From Albula goreensis (taxonomy: Eukaryota > Chordata > Actinopteri > Albuliformes > Albulidae), in NCBI GenBank assembly GCA_022829145.1, contig CM040764.1:8355144-8419143 (forward strand): a stretch of 64,000 bases of DNA. Direction: 5' to 3'. Position 1 is the stretch's first letter, and each line of letters opens with the position of its first letter. The translations under genes and the position numbers were made by a program. Below are positions 1 through 13,207 of the stretch, one piece after another. Under the pieces are notes generated by a model, which was given only the letters and a program-made list of their open reading frames with translations, searched no databases and had not been told where the DNA came from.

Positions 1-2940
1 AGCAAGCTATTATGCTTTGCCCATTGGATAATGAATTTAAGCAACAGGTACATTGTGTAATCCTTGTGAAAGTCATCAAGAGCTTTGTAGTTGTTGAAAG
101 TAAGGCGACATATTGCATAATTCTTGAAAAAAAAAGTGTATTTCTTATCTGTGTTACTCACATTCCAAAAAAGCTGTAGTCATTGCTTGGGACTAAAACC
201 AGTTTTTTTCCTGTGAAGCTTACAGGCAAATTCACATCTGTCAAACAAAAAAATGCAAATTTAGCCGTTGCAGCATTTGAAGTTGCACTCCCAGTGTTTA
301 TTACATGGTTGACAGGTTCACTCTGAAAAATTAAGCAATCACCCATAAAAGCAACCTTTCTAGCAGACATCTCCTGGTAAGAAGTTAACTTCTTCTCTTC
401 GTAAGAGGCAGATATAATGTTCTTTGTGTTGAGTTATGTAGACATTTTCCAGTCCAAACACTGACACTGACCTAGTGCAAGGACATGCATGGGTAAAGTT
501 TTTTGTTACCATGCATATCTTTAATTTGTTTTAAATCAGGAGGCCTTGTTGCAGAGATTGCATTTTGAAGCTGAAATCAAGTCTTCAATGCAACACTTGA
601 AAGTCATACGTTTTCAATTTCTTTTTGAAATGAACAATTGCTTTTTAAGCCAAGATTGACTACAGGTCTTGTTGTTTCATATTAAAAAGGGGAATACATA
701 CCTTCTGTGGTGATTTCTCATTGAAGTTCTATTTTATGCAGAACTAGTAACCCTGATAAAGTCTGCCTGTGCATTTAATGAGGATTCAGGAGGCCCACTC
801 CATCAGACAGACACGGCCGAAACGCTGCTGTTCCCCGCTATTAGCTTGTCTGGAATACTAATGCTAGTTTCATGGCATGTGATTACCTCGCGCTGTCACT
901 CTTCTCACCCATAAACATAGGTAAAACATGTGGAGTGGAGCCAAAGTATAACCAATCAATAAAATCGTGACCCGTCCACCTGTTCTCACACATGCCAGCA
1001 TGCAAACACACACGCGCGCATGCACATAACTGCACATAAGTGCACGGACACACGTTCACGTGCGCACTATTAAATCGTTGGAAAGGTATGTAGAATGTGA
1101 TGTATTTAGAATGGTCTTTATCAATCTTCCTTATTAGATACTGTGCACGGTTACTGTCAAGGTGCTTTCCCTTTAAGGGGTAACGTGCGTTAGACAGGGC
1201 TAAGACCGATATATGATTCCTTTGAGGCCTTCCCATACATATTTAATACCTGTATCACTGACCGAGAGAAGAGATGAGTGAATAGATTTGGTTTGCATAT
1301 CAAATATCAATGTTCATTATTAAGACTACGAAATACATATTTACAATGTGGCTACACTTGAGAGTCATGTGTGAAAATGTACCCACACCCCTCCCGCCCC
1401 GCCGCTCCAGAATAGGTTTGTTTTGCTGTCATAACATTGCTGGTGCAGGATAACATGTGCAATCCAAAGAGATGACTCAGCTCAGAAGGGATTTTACTCA
1501 GTCCTTCTGTTTTAGACGGCTGTCTCCTCTCTGACAGGAAAAGCATGTATTGTGTTTTTCCCGCTAACCCCACTAGCCAATTAAACACAATGTCGGACAC
1601 GCATTATCTGAGCTCGCCATATGGCCGTTCTTGGGGGACGTACAGTCTATTCCTCTCTATTTATCTCTCTTAAGGGCTTGGAAGAAAAGTAGGGATCAGA
1701 AAACATTTGGATAATTATGTTTTAAAACCAATGGCTCCCACCGTTACAGTCTTCATAGTAATGTTTTTTTTTCGTTGTTTTGTTCCCAGAATATGAAACC
1801 CAGATGGAAGAGTTGCAGTGGGTGAAATAAGCTTGGAGGAATGTTGTTAACGTGTTGCATCATCTTTACTGCCTGAGAGTGATGAATGACAGGGAGGCAG
1901 TTCAGTCATTTTTGTATTACACCACAGAACTTCAAACTAAAATAAACACTTGAACCTTCGTTGTGTGAAACGCTTCCTGGTGGATATCTTAATGGGACAG
2001 TAAGTAATTAACGGTTGAAAAGGGCAATGATTTGTTGTCACAAAATATCCACCATGAAAGAATAAAGCAGTACATAAAATGGCCATGCCTTACTTTAATT
2101 GCTACAAGCAAAGGCCATCTGAAAGATTTAGAATTACATACAATTCACCTTTTTAATTCACTACAAGACTTGACCACTGTAAGATTTTCTTTTTATTCTT
2201 TATTACAGATTGGTTCAAAGAAATCAGCCCATGTCTTTTTGTTATAAAATAGCAAATGTTCTCACTCACGTCATTCATTTATTATAGACATCTAATACTT
2301 TAGGATATATTTTCCTTTTGCACAGCAAAGATAAACCACGTATGTTTATGAGAACATTTGGTGAACATTGCGAGAATATGAGGTGAACAATTGCATGTAC
2401 AACCAACAACATAACACGCGAAAGACAGTTACACATAGGCTCAGAAAGAAAAGAAACACGCGCCACACTGAGGGTTAGAAACATCAATTCCTCACTGTTG
2501 ACAGTCTGGAACTATATTTTTGACAAAGGTTTGTTCTTTTGTTCGAAACAGTTGTTTTTAGGATTTGGCATTTCTTCTAGCGAGACAGGCCCAGGTAAAC
2601 AGGGGTTTGGTCCCATACAATTTCTCTAACAGAGTAGAATTTTGTTGATGTTAATACTCTACTACTTCAAGTCAGGGAAACTACCGTGCAGTCTTGCAAG
2701 CACGCTGAGTTTCCAACGCATCTCGGTATATCACTGTCGTTGTTTTCTCCTCACCCCAAAATCGGTGTAACACTACTTTTTGTCTTAAAAGTATCCTTTC
2801 AAGTCGATTGGATAAGGAGACAGGGCACTCCCAGCGTGTATGCCTTTTGTGATAGACAACATAAATGCAAAATTTAATAAAAATGAGTTTCTTTTAGAGG
2901 CAGTTTTGGTTTGTCCAACAGATGAAATTGGCTCGTGAAA
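1..2940. other. Gene-free 3' flank of fam43a
   Basis: I see no coding region here. The short open frames lack any recognisable motif or splice context. The right-hand part, up to about 2280, is the likely 3' UTR of fam43a, which is read leftwards. A short alternating CA/CG stretch lies near 1005-1025. No RNA gene was recognised. Conserved non-coding elements may be present, but a single sequence cannot show them. Confidence 0.6.
2278..2283 (-). terminator. Candidate polyadenylation signal for fam43a
   Basis: The + strand reads TTTATT, so the minus strand carries AATAAA about 660 bases past the fam43a stop codon. Two more copies follow at 2192-2197 and 2199-2204. This is the first canonical signal I found after the stop, but no transcript evidence is available, so the choice among the three is inference. 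Confidence 0.3.
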
Positions 2941-3981
2941 TCAGCCAATATCCTGTATTTTGCCTTCTACGAAACCGTTGGAAATAGAATTGGTTTCCTG
3001 ATTGCCCTCTATAGATGACTCGCTGCTTGTGCTTTCACCTGACAACAGCCGAGTTACCCGCAAGTCGGATTTTAGTGTCTGCAAATCGTTTCCAATGCAC
3101 ATTTCCCCGAGGTCGTTGATAATCTGAGAAAGTTCGCGTTTACTGTTGTCCAAACAATCGCTATCACTGTCTAGAATATCCTCACATTCAAAGTGCATTG
3201 CTCTCTCCTCCTCCTCTTCCCCGATCAAGTCCTCCGTGATTGAGCCTAGTTTTGGAGCGCTCCGGCTGCGCTCAACTGGAGGCTTGTAATAGCACTGTCC
3301 GTTTAGGAGCTTTCTGATTGGCACCAGCGGGATCGTTTGGTCCCCTATCAGTTGCTGCTGTTGATGCCGAGCATCGTCCCTCCGCTTTAGCCTTTTGAAT
3401 TCTGCGAGAGCCGTAGCAGAAGTCTGATACAAGAGCAATGCCATCGCTTTGGCTTTCTCCGGCTTGGACACGAGCACTGCGTGGCACCGGAGCATAACAG
3501 CCTTGTGCTTCATCTCGTGCCTGTAAATCCAAGCGAAAATCTTGGGCAGCCTTGGGTCTGCGACGCAGTAGGTTATCCGGTGCAGTAAGTACAAGTGACC
3601 GGGTCTCCTTGCCTTGTCGTCCACATGCACCATACGGATGCCCTGCGAGCTTATGGTGAGTTTCATCCTTGTGCCATTTTTGCCCATCTCGCTCTTGTTC
3701 CAGATCTTGCTCACGGCAACGTCGGTGCAACCTTCTCCTTTCGACTGGATTGTGGTGGCATTCCCCAAGTACAGGACGGTGTACGTGGGATCCTCGTTAG
3801 TAATCTTGACTTTTTTCCTCTTGGATTTGAACATGCTTCCTACCCTATTCAGTGCACTTTCCGGGCACGATTTCGCAAAGGAGGTCAGCGCAGAGTAGTT
3901 CAGGCTCACGGCATAACCCTTCTGCTTCGACTGCTTATCTTCCTCTATCAGCTCGAATTTATTCTTCTTCCAAGGCAGCAT
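2941..3981 (-). CDS. fam43a: FAM43A-like PID/PTB-domain protein, single exon
   Basis: The frame encodes 346 residues, uninterrupted from ATG to TGA, matching the single-exon structure of the FAM43 family. The N-terminus MLPWKKNKFEL is the family signature and fixes the start. Residues about 66-200 form the phosphotyrosine-interaction (PID/PTB) fold, opening with TYTVLYLGN (67-74) and including ITYCVADPRLPKIFAWIYRH (136-155). KRLKRRDDARHQQQQ (196-210) closes the domain. A serine motif, ERSRSAPKLGSITEDL (237-252), and the conserved tail SDLRVTRLLSG (305-315) followed by SSESSIEG follow. The KPEKAKAMALLLYQTSA stretch and the tail favour FAM43A over FAM43B. Mammalian FAM43A is longer, about 420 residues, mainly because of an acidic insert; here that region is only a short EEEEE run near 255-259. 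PTB domains bind NPxY-type peptides in adaptor proteins, but the precise role of FAM43A is poorly defined. No introns, frameshifts or missing core motifs are seen. Confidence 0.95.
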   Translation of the reverse strand: MLPWKKNKFELIEEDKQSKQKGYAVSLNYSALTSFAKSCPESALNRVGSMFKSKRKKVKITNEDPTYTVLYLGNATTIQSKGEGCTDVAVSKIWNKSEMGKNGTRMKLTISSQGIRMVHVDDKARRPGHLYLLHRITYCVADPRLPKIFAWIYRHEMKHKAVMLRCHAVLVSKPEKAKAMALLLYQTSATALAEFKRLKRRDDARHQQQQLIGDQTIPLVPIRKLLNGQCYYKPPVERSRSAPKLGSITEDLIGEEEEERAMHFECEDILDSDSDCLDNSKRELSQIINDLGEMCIGNDLQTLKSDLRVTRLLSGESTSSESSIEGNQETNSISNGFVEGKIQDIG

Positions 3982-6900
3982 TATCTAACAGTGTCCCGTG
4001 AAGTACTTGTAATAAAATCTAAAGCTGGATGTGAGTTTTTTTTCCCCTGCAGTTTGCAACCTACCTATTGCCTAATGCAGGGCTTTCGCCTTTGCAGCTA
4101 ACTTCAAAGCTTACTTCCTCATTTGTTTTCATCTGAACGACTATCGTCCATTTCCCATTCTTTTCTGACAGTCTTCAACAGCCCAGTTGTGACTGTAGCG
4201 CCGTATGTTTATTGCACGGGAACGAGATCAGCTGTAAATATACACTGGAATAAACCATTTCACCCAGACAGTAGGGGGATACGGGGAACAGGGCGAAACT
4301 GAGAAGAGAAAATCAAATTCTCTCTTAAAGGCGTAGGACTGAGGAAGAGCCACTCGAGAAAGTCGATAATCTGAAAGACTTTCTTTTGTCGAACTATCCG
4401 TGATCATAATGTTCGTGCTTTTGGTTTAAGCGTGAAAACACCATGTTTGAATTTAACACGTATCTTCCTCATGCATTCTGGAATGGACGTATGGCCCATG
4501 TAACCTACATGTATGGAATGCACGAACCCAATGAGAGAAACGGGAAGACAATTTAATGATCTTGGAAACACTTCCATATATTTATCAATACGTCAGTTAT
4601 TCAAAAGGGAATCGTGAAAGTGTATACACTTGATTCTGTATTCGTTACATTGTATTGCAGAATATAACATATAATTGCAATTTTGCAAGTTTGCAGTTTC
4701 TGAAAATGTGTGATATATTATGGTTTCAAAAATGACAATGCAAATATTAGCAGTTTTCCCTTGGGCGTTTTGGATATTACATGACGCAGGTCTTGCATAC
4801 ATCTTGAAATTACTCTTCTGGAAACCGGATTAAATCCTAATATAAATTTGGTTTAATACAGTTGTTCTATTATTTTTCCAATACCGCCACCTGTTGGATA
4901 GAATGAAGAACACCACTTTCAACGAGAACTATCGATTACGCACATAAAACATAACTACTGTTTTTAGCGAATATTGAAGTAAAAACAAACCATATCGTTT
5001 GGAGGTGATGACAACACGGTAACTATATATGATAAGATTAAAACCTTTTCTTGGAATGCTGCCTTTTTTTATTACTCTACAATCTTCTGATACAATGTGC
5101 TATTTCAAAGTCCATGATGAAGCAATGTTTCTGTGTTTACTCACAAGGCGGGTTAGCGAGCCAGAAAAGCTTTCTTTGTCGTTGTGTGCAAGCAGATAGA
5201 ATATTTTATGACTGACCTGGTGGTGCTTCTGTCAAACAGGACTTTGCATAGTCCAATTACAATGCAATTGATTGCCTCCCAAACAGGATTCTCGCTGGGC
5301 ACCTTTTACTGCCTTTGAGAAATTTATCATTGAATGTTCAGTATGGTTGGGATTCAATCAAACAAGCTTGGCATCTTAAGACATATGCAATTCAATCAAA
5401 ACAGACTTTACATTGCAAGATACATTTATTGATTATTTTCTAGTTCATTATTGACAAGTAAACATCTTATTGGGAAATATCATATGCCCTTAACAAGACC
5501 TGAGTCAAGTTTGATTAAATTCCAAATGCCATTACAGCGGCTGAGTTTGTTTGATTAGGTTGGAGCCTATGTGTATGTGAGCAATGCAAATGTTTGTGCA
5601 GACAACAGTAAAGGAAATGTATTGAAGTTGTATAAAAAGCTTACAACGTCACCTTTGATGTCAGCTTAGTGATGTTACACCAGATGCAATTTCCTGAGCT
5701 CAGTCATACTTGGAATGATGTGTCATAGTTAATGGAGAGAAGAAAGTTTTGGCTTGTTGCTACAGTAAGGACTTGGACCACCTGTCATTCTCCCTTTATG
5801 ATAACAGTGCAGTCATAGGGGAGGGTGTGGCTTTGATACAGGACCTTGGGAAGGCAGAGTGGAGAGGCGGAGGGGAGAGCTCAGGCATGACTGCAGTCAA
5901 TACCCTTGTGCTGCGTATGGCAGGGCCCTGTTTCAGTGTGATCGATAAGTGTTGATTGGCCCAGGAGGGGAAGCAGGAGGTTTCATTCTATATGCTAAAG
6001 CTGTCGGTCGGCTTTCTCTGTATGCAGAAATTGCTTACGGGCGTAGAAGGGGGTTCAACCCTCCCCCTTCTTTCCCACAGTTTTGAGGGGATGGAATTGG
6101 GTCACACATTCCTGAACAGTCATGAAACTAATCCCCCCTTTTGCTGATGGCAGAAAAAGATGGAGAGATTTCTTCACCAAAGTTGGGGGTGGTGGGGGGG
6201 GGGTGTTGTGAGGGGAGTGAAGCTAAAAATGTTAAACATTCTTCAGCATCAAATGTAACAAGTGTACGCTACAATATATCAAATCGGCTTGTGTTTTTTT
6301 TTAACTGTACAGTGGTTTTAGACCATGCACTACAGTTAAGTGTATCACTAATAGAGCACAAGCTACTTTACATAATGACATACTTATGACATCTAATATA
6401 TATTCATAAAACTTGATTTTCATCAAATTTATACATTTAAAGATATATTTTTTATGTTTGTAGCTGTATTTGACGCAAGTTACAACTGAATGAAAAACAT
6501 TACTAAGGAGAAAATAACAAGGTTCGGAAACATGATGCCATTTCAAAGGAAACTGCTAGCATTTATTTTCCGCTTTTATAAATGAAACAGCTGTGATATG
6601 ACAACAAAAATTTCTAATTGCAGTAATTTCACAAAAGAGAGAAAAGGATTGTATAATTTGAAACGGATGTGCTGTACCTTACTGGTTTAAACAAGTACTG
6701 AAAAACATTTTTTGCCAAGGTTGTTGCAGTTTCATGTATTTATAATAGGACACACCATTTATGGACATTACCTCAAGATGAATTGACACTATGACAAAGA
6801 TAAAGCTGATAGCCAGCTAGCTAACATTTTACAGGTTAAGCATTAAACTTTTAAAACTGCTCATAAATTGTCCAAGTCTGTCATTTTGTTCCAGTGAAAT

Positions 6901-9099
6901 ATCTCTCAAATCTTAATCTTTACCAATCTGATGTGAAATCTAACAGGGACAAAGCTGCATGATAGAACTCCACAAATAATAATAAAAAAAAGATGTTTTT
7001 ATCCAAGACTGCTGTCTGTGTCAGCGAGTATGTTATACTGTTATACTGTATGGTGCATGGAACAAAATATAATGAATGTTCTTTGGGGCTTTTATTTCCC
7101 ACTGAGGTGCAGGTGTGTCCTGTTATTATCCTTTTTTTTGCTTGAACAGGCTTGTTTGGCCAGACTCCTTCCTGAGCGGGACTCTCAGAATGGAGGGAAA
7201 GCACAGAGGGGACGGGAGGCCTGGGCAAATGCTCGGATCATGGGACGTCGGTAGCCATGACATCAAACGACCGGTTCACTTCTACTTGAACACGTGTTGG
7301 CCGTGGGCAAAGCCATCTGACAGCAGCCACTGATGGAGTAAATACAAAGGAGCATGTATCTATCACCACACTATCAAATGTACATTTCTAACAACTGAAC
7401 CGAATGTATTTCTTCATTTCCAAAGGATACAGAGCCTCACAGGTTAATTGTAAATTCTTGAGTGCTTTTGTTTTAGATTTCTTCACCTCAGTTGGACCTA
7501 ACTGACGTGTGGGAGTTTGTGGCTAAATAATGTGGGAACAGCCTATGTTCAGCCGTTACTCAAGGAATTGGATGACCACGCTTCCCTCAAGGCACATGAG
7601 TGTAATTACATAAAAATATTTTTATTCATTGCTATTTTTCATATTTTATATCTGGTGCTGCATGTGGTGAGCATCTCATTGCTGGTCTCTCCTGCTGTAT
7701 GTGTGTCATTTTCCTTTTTGTTTGTAATGTCATGTATTGGCTTTATATTCTTTGTAATTTATTTGTATGTTTATATGTAGCAATGTTTATTGTTATTATT
7801 AGTCATAGTAGTAGTAGTAGTATTGTTATTGTTTATTCATTCATTTTTTAAATTATTTTTTTATGCATTTCATTTATCATCCAAATGTCCTTTTCACTCT
7901 TAAAAGTGTCTTTGGTTTTGGGAGTCTTATCAGTTTAAAACAAACATTTAATATGACATATTAAAAAGTAAATAAATTAACACAATGAATCTAAAACTAA
8001 ATGCAATACTAATGAGGAAAGCAGTAATACATTCAGCAAACAGAACAGGTTTTTAAGGTCTGGAAAACACCTAGGTATCAAATCTTGCTGGGTCTATAGA
8101 GGGCAATGAGTTCTCCTTGAGGGAGCCAGTTTTATTGCTCTACCTCACCCCCAACCCCTCATAATTCTCCCTGACTGTTCTCTTTTTTTCATTTTTTTTT
8201 TTTTATTATTTGTGTTTTGTAGTCCTTGACTTGTTCTCATCTCCCACTTGACTTGCTTTATGGTGTTAACGGTCCTCCACAGGCCCAGGGGAGGAGTGAA
8301 AGTGAATGCTTCTGGAGATCCATTGAGGATGCTCAATGGATCTCAAGCTAATCAGGGACTCCAGCGGGAGTCCGTAAGAGAATCATGGGATACAGAACAG
8401 TCCCCAGCCCATCTGGCCTAAGAATACTCTGGGGTTAACGTTCTAAATGTTCATGTTAAGTGTATCTGTGGGAACAGTTTACATGGAAATCATGAGAACA
8501 CCCTGCTTAGGAGACATCTAATAGCGCAGACATCTGCAGGATGTCTCACCGTTTGTTGCTATTTGATTTACAGCTGTGCTTATTTAGGGATGGATTTATG
8601 AAAGTGTTTAGCATGTGTTAAAATTTTTGCACATACAATAATATGATTTGTGATTGGAGCAAATAAATGACCTCTGCTAATCACATACTCTCCCCTTTGC
8701 ACCATCAGTTTTGCACTAACTAAATGCTTCATTAGGCTCTTATCCAGCACATTTGGAACACTTGTGGTTTTTGTCAGTCTTCATTACTCCATGTCTGTTT
8801 GCCTGATCCTTTTTGACAATCTGACATGTCTGTATGTCTCACAGGCCCCAGTGCACAATGGGTAATGGAGTCCCAATTTTCCCAGTAATCATTTCTGGGT
8901 CACAAAAAAAGCCATAATTCTCAGCCATTGAATAGTACTGTATCCAACTATATTTCCTGCCACTTGCTCCTTTTTTTGAGCATTCTGGACCAGAAAAGCT
9001 CTGGACTACAATGATAAATCACCCTACATTCATTCTATCCCTATTATTGCCTGTTAGGATGGGGTATTCTGCTGGGAAAGCAGCTTGAATCATATCATA
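3982..9099. other. Gene-free upstream flank of fam43a
   Basis: This stretch lies upstream of fam43a and should hold its 5' UTR and promoter, but I could not place a transcription start or a convincing TATA box. The rest is AT-rich non-coding DNA. Simple-sequence spots are a G run near 6188-6205 and a GTA run near 7808-7822. The short open frames show no domain, no repeated codon pattern and no coherent splice sites. Confidence 0.5.
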
Positions 9100-9212
9100 A
9101 TGGTGAGGGAGCTACACTTGTAACCCCATGTTCGCCAGTTCACAGAAAGGACACTTCTATTGTACCCTTGAATAAGGGAATTAACTCAGCAAATGTTATC
9201 TGAATGTAATCT
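9100..9212 (+). mobile_element. Diverged tRNA-derived SINE
   Basis: The order of motifs is that of common teleost SINEs: GTGAGGGAGCTACACTTGTAA, in the place of the A-box region and anticodon arm, a degenerate B-box region near 9129-9140, then GGACACTTCTATTGTACCC and TTGAATAAGGGAATTAACTC. I know this body from many fish genomes, where the consensus reads roughly 'gaggacactgccgttgtacccttgagcaag'. Several mutations, including in the B box, indicate an old, inactive copy. Confidence 0.6.
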
Positions 9213-10237
9213 TATCCAGAGCATCTGTGAAACATCCAAATGTGGAAAAAAGAAAGCCACTGTTATTGATGAATTGATAATTATCATGATAATTAAGACA
9301 ATTATCTAAGATTTGAGGAGCAAAGTGGTTCAAGGGGCTACAGTTTGTCCCTTGTTTGATTCCCCCCTGAGTCTGCTGTGGCCAACATCCCAGAGGGCAC
9401 AGCTGAACTTTTACCAACCTAGAGTCTTAATTTCTTAGTTTTCTGAAGAGATTATGAATTATGGCTCCTCCAAGACCTAGGTTACACAAAATGGAGTTTT
9501 GCTCCCATTTGTGTTCTAGAAGGGTACTTAGTCTCCATTCTCATTGCAAATGGAAAGTAGTATTATAATAACTGTTTTAAACAATGTTCCATATTCTCAG
9601 ATTATCTGTTGTATAGAGAAATCATAGATTGTATATTTGTAGCTAAAACGAACAGGCAGTTCACCATTGTATTTTGTTTCTGCTTGCTGTTGTGAGAGAA
9701 ACATTATGAAATACAAGAAGAATACTTTTATATTCTTTTATAATCTACTCGCTGTATTAAAACACAAAGGGCAAATGTTTATTGATAAGAAGTTTAAATA
9801 ATTCAACAATTAAGTTTCATAGTATACCACGTTCCAAATGATTATGCAAATTGTATTTAAGTGTCATAAAGGTTAAATTTTTTGTTTTTCAATTAAACTC
9901 CATGGTACAAAATGGGAAATATGCATTACAGGAAATTCTACAAAAGACATATTACTACAGTCTTCTGTTATATGCAGATAACACTGTCCTCAGATACACG
10001 GAAGACAGTGTGGGTGTCCTTTGATGGCAGAAAAAGACAGGAGATCCAGCATGGAGACAGGTAACTGTATCCGTTATAGCAGAGGGGACCAACGCTGGCC
10101 CTGAGCAGCCACTCCATGCACTGCTGGGTTTTGCTTCAACCTAAAAACAGGCACCAATGCTGTTGGAGCTGTTGCTTTTTCACCTTTGGAATTTAACAAC
10201 CACACTGAAAGGAAATTTATCGCAATTTCTTTTTCTT
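9213..10237. other. Gene-free AT-rich spacer
   Basis: No gene, RNA or repeat unit was recognised. The stretch leads directly into the first tandem array. The last 200 bases (about 10020-10237) are more GC-rich than the rest, without a visible coding frame. Confidence 0.5.
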
Positions 10238-13190
10238 AACACCTGCAATATAAACATTAACCAGCAGAGGGCAACAACACCTGCAATGCACACAGTAGCC
10301 AGCAGAGGGAGACTCAAGACCTGCAGTATCAATACCAGCCAGAAGAGGGCGACAACACCTGCAATATACACAGTAGCCAGCAGAGGGAAAAGCAAGACTT
10401 GTAGTATAAATAACAGCCAGCAGAGGGAGACATAACACCTGCAATATAGACATGAACCAGCAGAGGGCGACACCACCTGCAATACACACAGTAGCCAGCA
10501 GAGGGAGACTTAAGACCTGTAGTATGAATAGCAGCCAGCAGAGGGAGGCAAAACACCTGCAATATAGACATGAACCAACAGAGGGCCACACCACCTGCAA
10601 TTCACACAGTAGCCAGCAGAGGGAGACTCAAGACCTGTCGTATAAATAGCAGCCAGCAGAGGGAGACATAACACCTGCAATATAAACATGAACCAGCAGA
10701 GGGCGACACCACCTGCAATGCACACACAGTAGCCAGCAGCAAGAGGAGACTCAAGACCTGTAGTATAAATAGCAGCCAGCAGAGGGAGGCATAACACCTG
10801 CAATATAGACATGAACCAGCAGAGGGCGACACCACCTGCAATACACACAGTAGCCAGCAGAGGGAGACTCAAGAACTGTAGTATAAATAGCAGCCAGCAG
10901 AGGGAGGCATAACATCTGCAATATAAACATGAACCAGCAGAGGGCGACACCACCTGCAATGCACACAGTAGCCAGCAGAGGGAGACTCAAGACCTGCAGT
11001 ATCAAAACCAGCCAGCAGAGGGCGACACCACCTGTAATACACACAGTAGCCAGCAGAGGGAGAAGCAAGACTTGTAGTTTAAATAGCAGCCAGCAGAGGG
11101 AGACATAACACCTGCAATATAGACATGAACCAGCAGAGGGAGACACCACCTGCAATACACACAGTAGCCAGCAGAGGGAGACTCAAGACCTGCAGTATAA
11201 ATAGCAGCCAGCAGAGGGAGGCATAACACCTGCAATATAAACATGAACCAGCAGAGGGCGACACCACCTGCAATACACACAGTAGCCAGCAGAGGGAGAC
11301 TCAAGACCTGCAGTTTTAACAAGCTACACACAGCAGCCAGCAGAGGGAGACTCAAGACCTGCAATATAGACATGAACCAGCAGAGGGCGACACCACCTGC
11401 AATACACACAGTAGCCAGCAGAGGGAGACTCAAGACCTGCAGTATAAATAGCAGCCAGCAGAGGGAGGCATAACACCTGCAATGTAAACATGAACCAGCA
11501 GAGGGCGACACCACCTGCAATGCACACAGTAGCCAGCAGAGGGAGACTCAAGACCTGCAGTATCAATACCAGCCAGCAGAGGGCGACACCACCTGCAATA
11601 CACACAGTAGCCAGCAGAGGGAGACTCAAGAACTGTAGTTAAAATAGCAGCCAGCAGAGGGAGACATAACACCTGCAATATAAACATGAACCAGCAGAGG
11701 GCGACACCACCTGCAATACACACAGTAGCCAGCAGAGGGAGAAGCAAGACTTGTAGTTTAAATAGCAGCCAGCAGAGGGAGGCATAACACCTGCAATATA
11801 AACATGAACCAGCAGAGGGTGACACCACCTGCAATACACACAGTAGCCAGCAGAGGGAGACTCAAGACCTGTAGTATAAACAGCAGCCAGCAGAGGGAGA
11901 CACAACACCTGCAATATAAACATGAACCAGCAGAGGGCGACACCACCTGCAATACACACAGTAGCCAGCAGAGGGAGACTCAAGACCTGCAATATAGACA
12001 TGAACCAGCAGAGGGCCACACCACCTGCAATACACACAGTAGCCAGCAGAGGGAGACTCAAGACCTGCAGTATAAATAGCAGCCAGCAGAGGGAGGCATA
12101 ACACCTGCAATATAAACATGAACCAGCAGAGGGTGACACCACCTGCAATACACACAGTAGCCAGCAGAGGGAGACTCAAGACCTGCAGTTTTAACAGCAG
12201 CTACCAGAGGGTGACATAACACCTGCAATATAAACATGAACCAGCAGAGGGAGACTCAAGACCTGCAGTATCAATACCAGCCAGCAGAGGGTGACACCAC
12301 CTGCAATACACACAGTAGCCAGCAGAGGGAGACTCAAGACCTGTAGTATAAATAGCAGCCAGCAGAGGGAGGCATAACACCTGCAATATAAACATGAACC
12401 AGCAGAGGGTGACACCACCTGCAATACACACAGTAGCCAGCAGAGGGAGACTCAAGAACTGTAGTTTTAACAGGGAGCTAACAGCAATGTGACATAACAC
12501 CTGCAACCTATAAACATGAGCCAGCAGAGGGAGACTCAAGACCTGCAGTATCAATACCAGCCAGCAGAGGGTGACACCACCTGCAATACACAGTAGCCAG
12601 CAGAGGGAGACTCAAGACCTGTAGTATAAATAGAAGCCAGCAGAGGGAGGCATAACACCTGCAATATAAACATGAACCAGCAGAGGGTGACACCACCTGC
12701 AATGCACACAGTAGCCAGCAGAGGGAGACTCAAGAACTGTAGTTAAAATAGCAGCCACCAGAGGGAGGCATAACACCTGCAATGTAAACATGAACCAGCA
12801 GAGGGCAACACCACCTGCAATACACACAGTAGCCAGCAGAGGGAAAAGCAAGACTTGTAGTATAAATACCAGCCAGCAGAGGGAGACATAACACCTGCAA
12901 TATAGACATGAACCAGCAGAGGGAGAAGCAAGACTTGTAGTATAAATAGCAGCCAGCAGAGGGAGGCATAACACCTGCAATATAGACATGAACCAGCAGA
13001 GGGTGACACCACCTGCAATGCACACAGTAGCCAGCAGAGGGAGACTCAAGAACTGTAGTTAAAATAGCAGCCACCAGAGGGAGGCATAACACCTGCAATG
13101 TAAACATGAACCAACAGAGGGCGACACCACCGGCAATACACACAGTAGCCAGCAGAGGGAGACTCAAGACCTGTAGGATAAATAGCTGTA
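10238..13190. repeat. Minisatellite array, ~40-bp monomers in a ~118-bp higher-order unit, CTCF-like core
   Basis: The array holds roughly 70-75 monomers of 37-41 bp, all in one orientation. Each begins with CCAGCAGAGGG. Three monomer types alternate. One continues AGACTCAAGACCTG and ends near GTATAAATA. The second continues AGGCATAACACCTGCAATA. The third continues CGACACCACCTGCAATAC. Together they form a unit of about 118 bp, for example 10493 to 10611. The core CCAGCAGAGGGCGAC fits 13 of 14 positions of the CTCF core consensus CCASYAGRKGGCRS. Variant junctions with missing monomers occur near 11320-11345 and 12465-12500, as expected from unequal exchange. Cys-rich open frames of up to 172 codons on the minus strand are a by-product of the repeat and are not genes. 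Confidence 0.95.
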
Positions 13191-13207
13191 AAGAAAAAAA
13201 AAGTTGG

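Noticed and set aside
883..1236. 117-codon minus-strand frame
   Set aside because: It crosses a CA/CG alternating stretch, shows no domain and has no homologue I recognise.
10510..12179. Cys-rich minus-strand frames of 100-172 codons
   Set aside because: They are translations of the ~40-bp minisatellite; overlapping frames of equal length exist in all phases.
10238..13190. CRISPR-like array of short repeats
   Set aside because: The spacers are themselves repeated and the genome is a vertebrate; this is a minisatellite.
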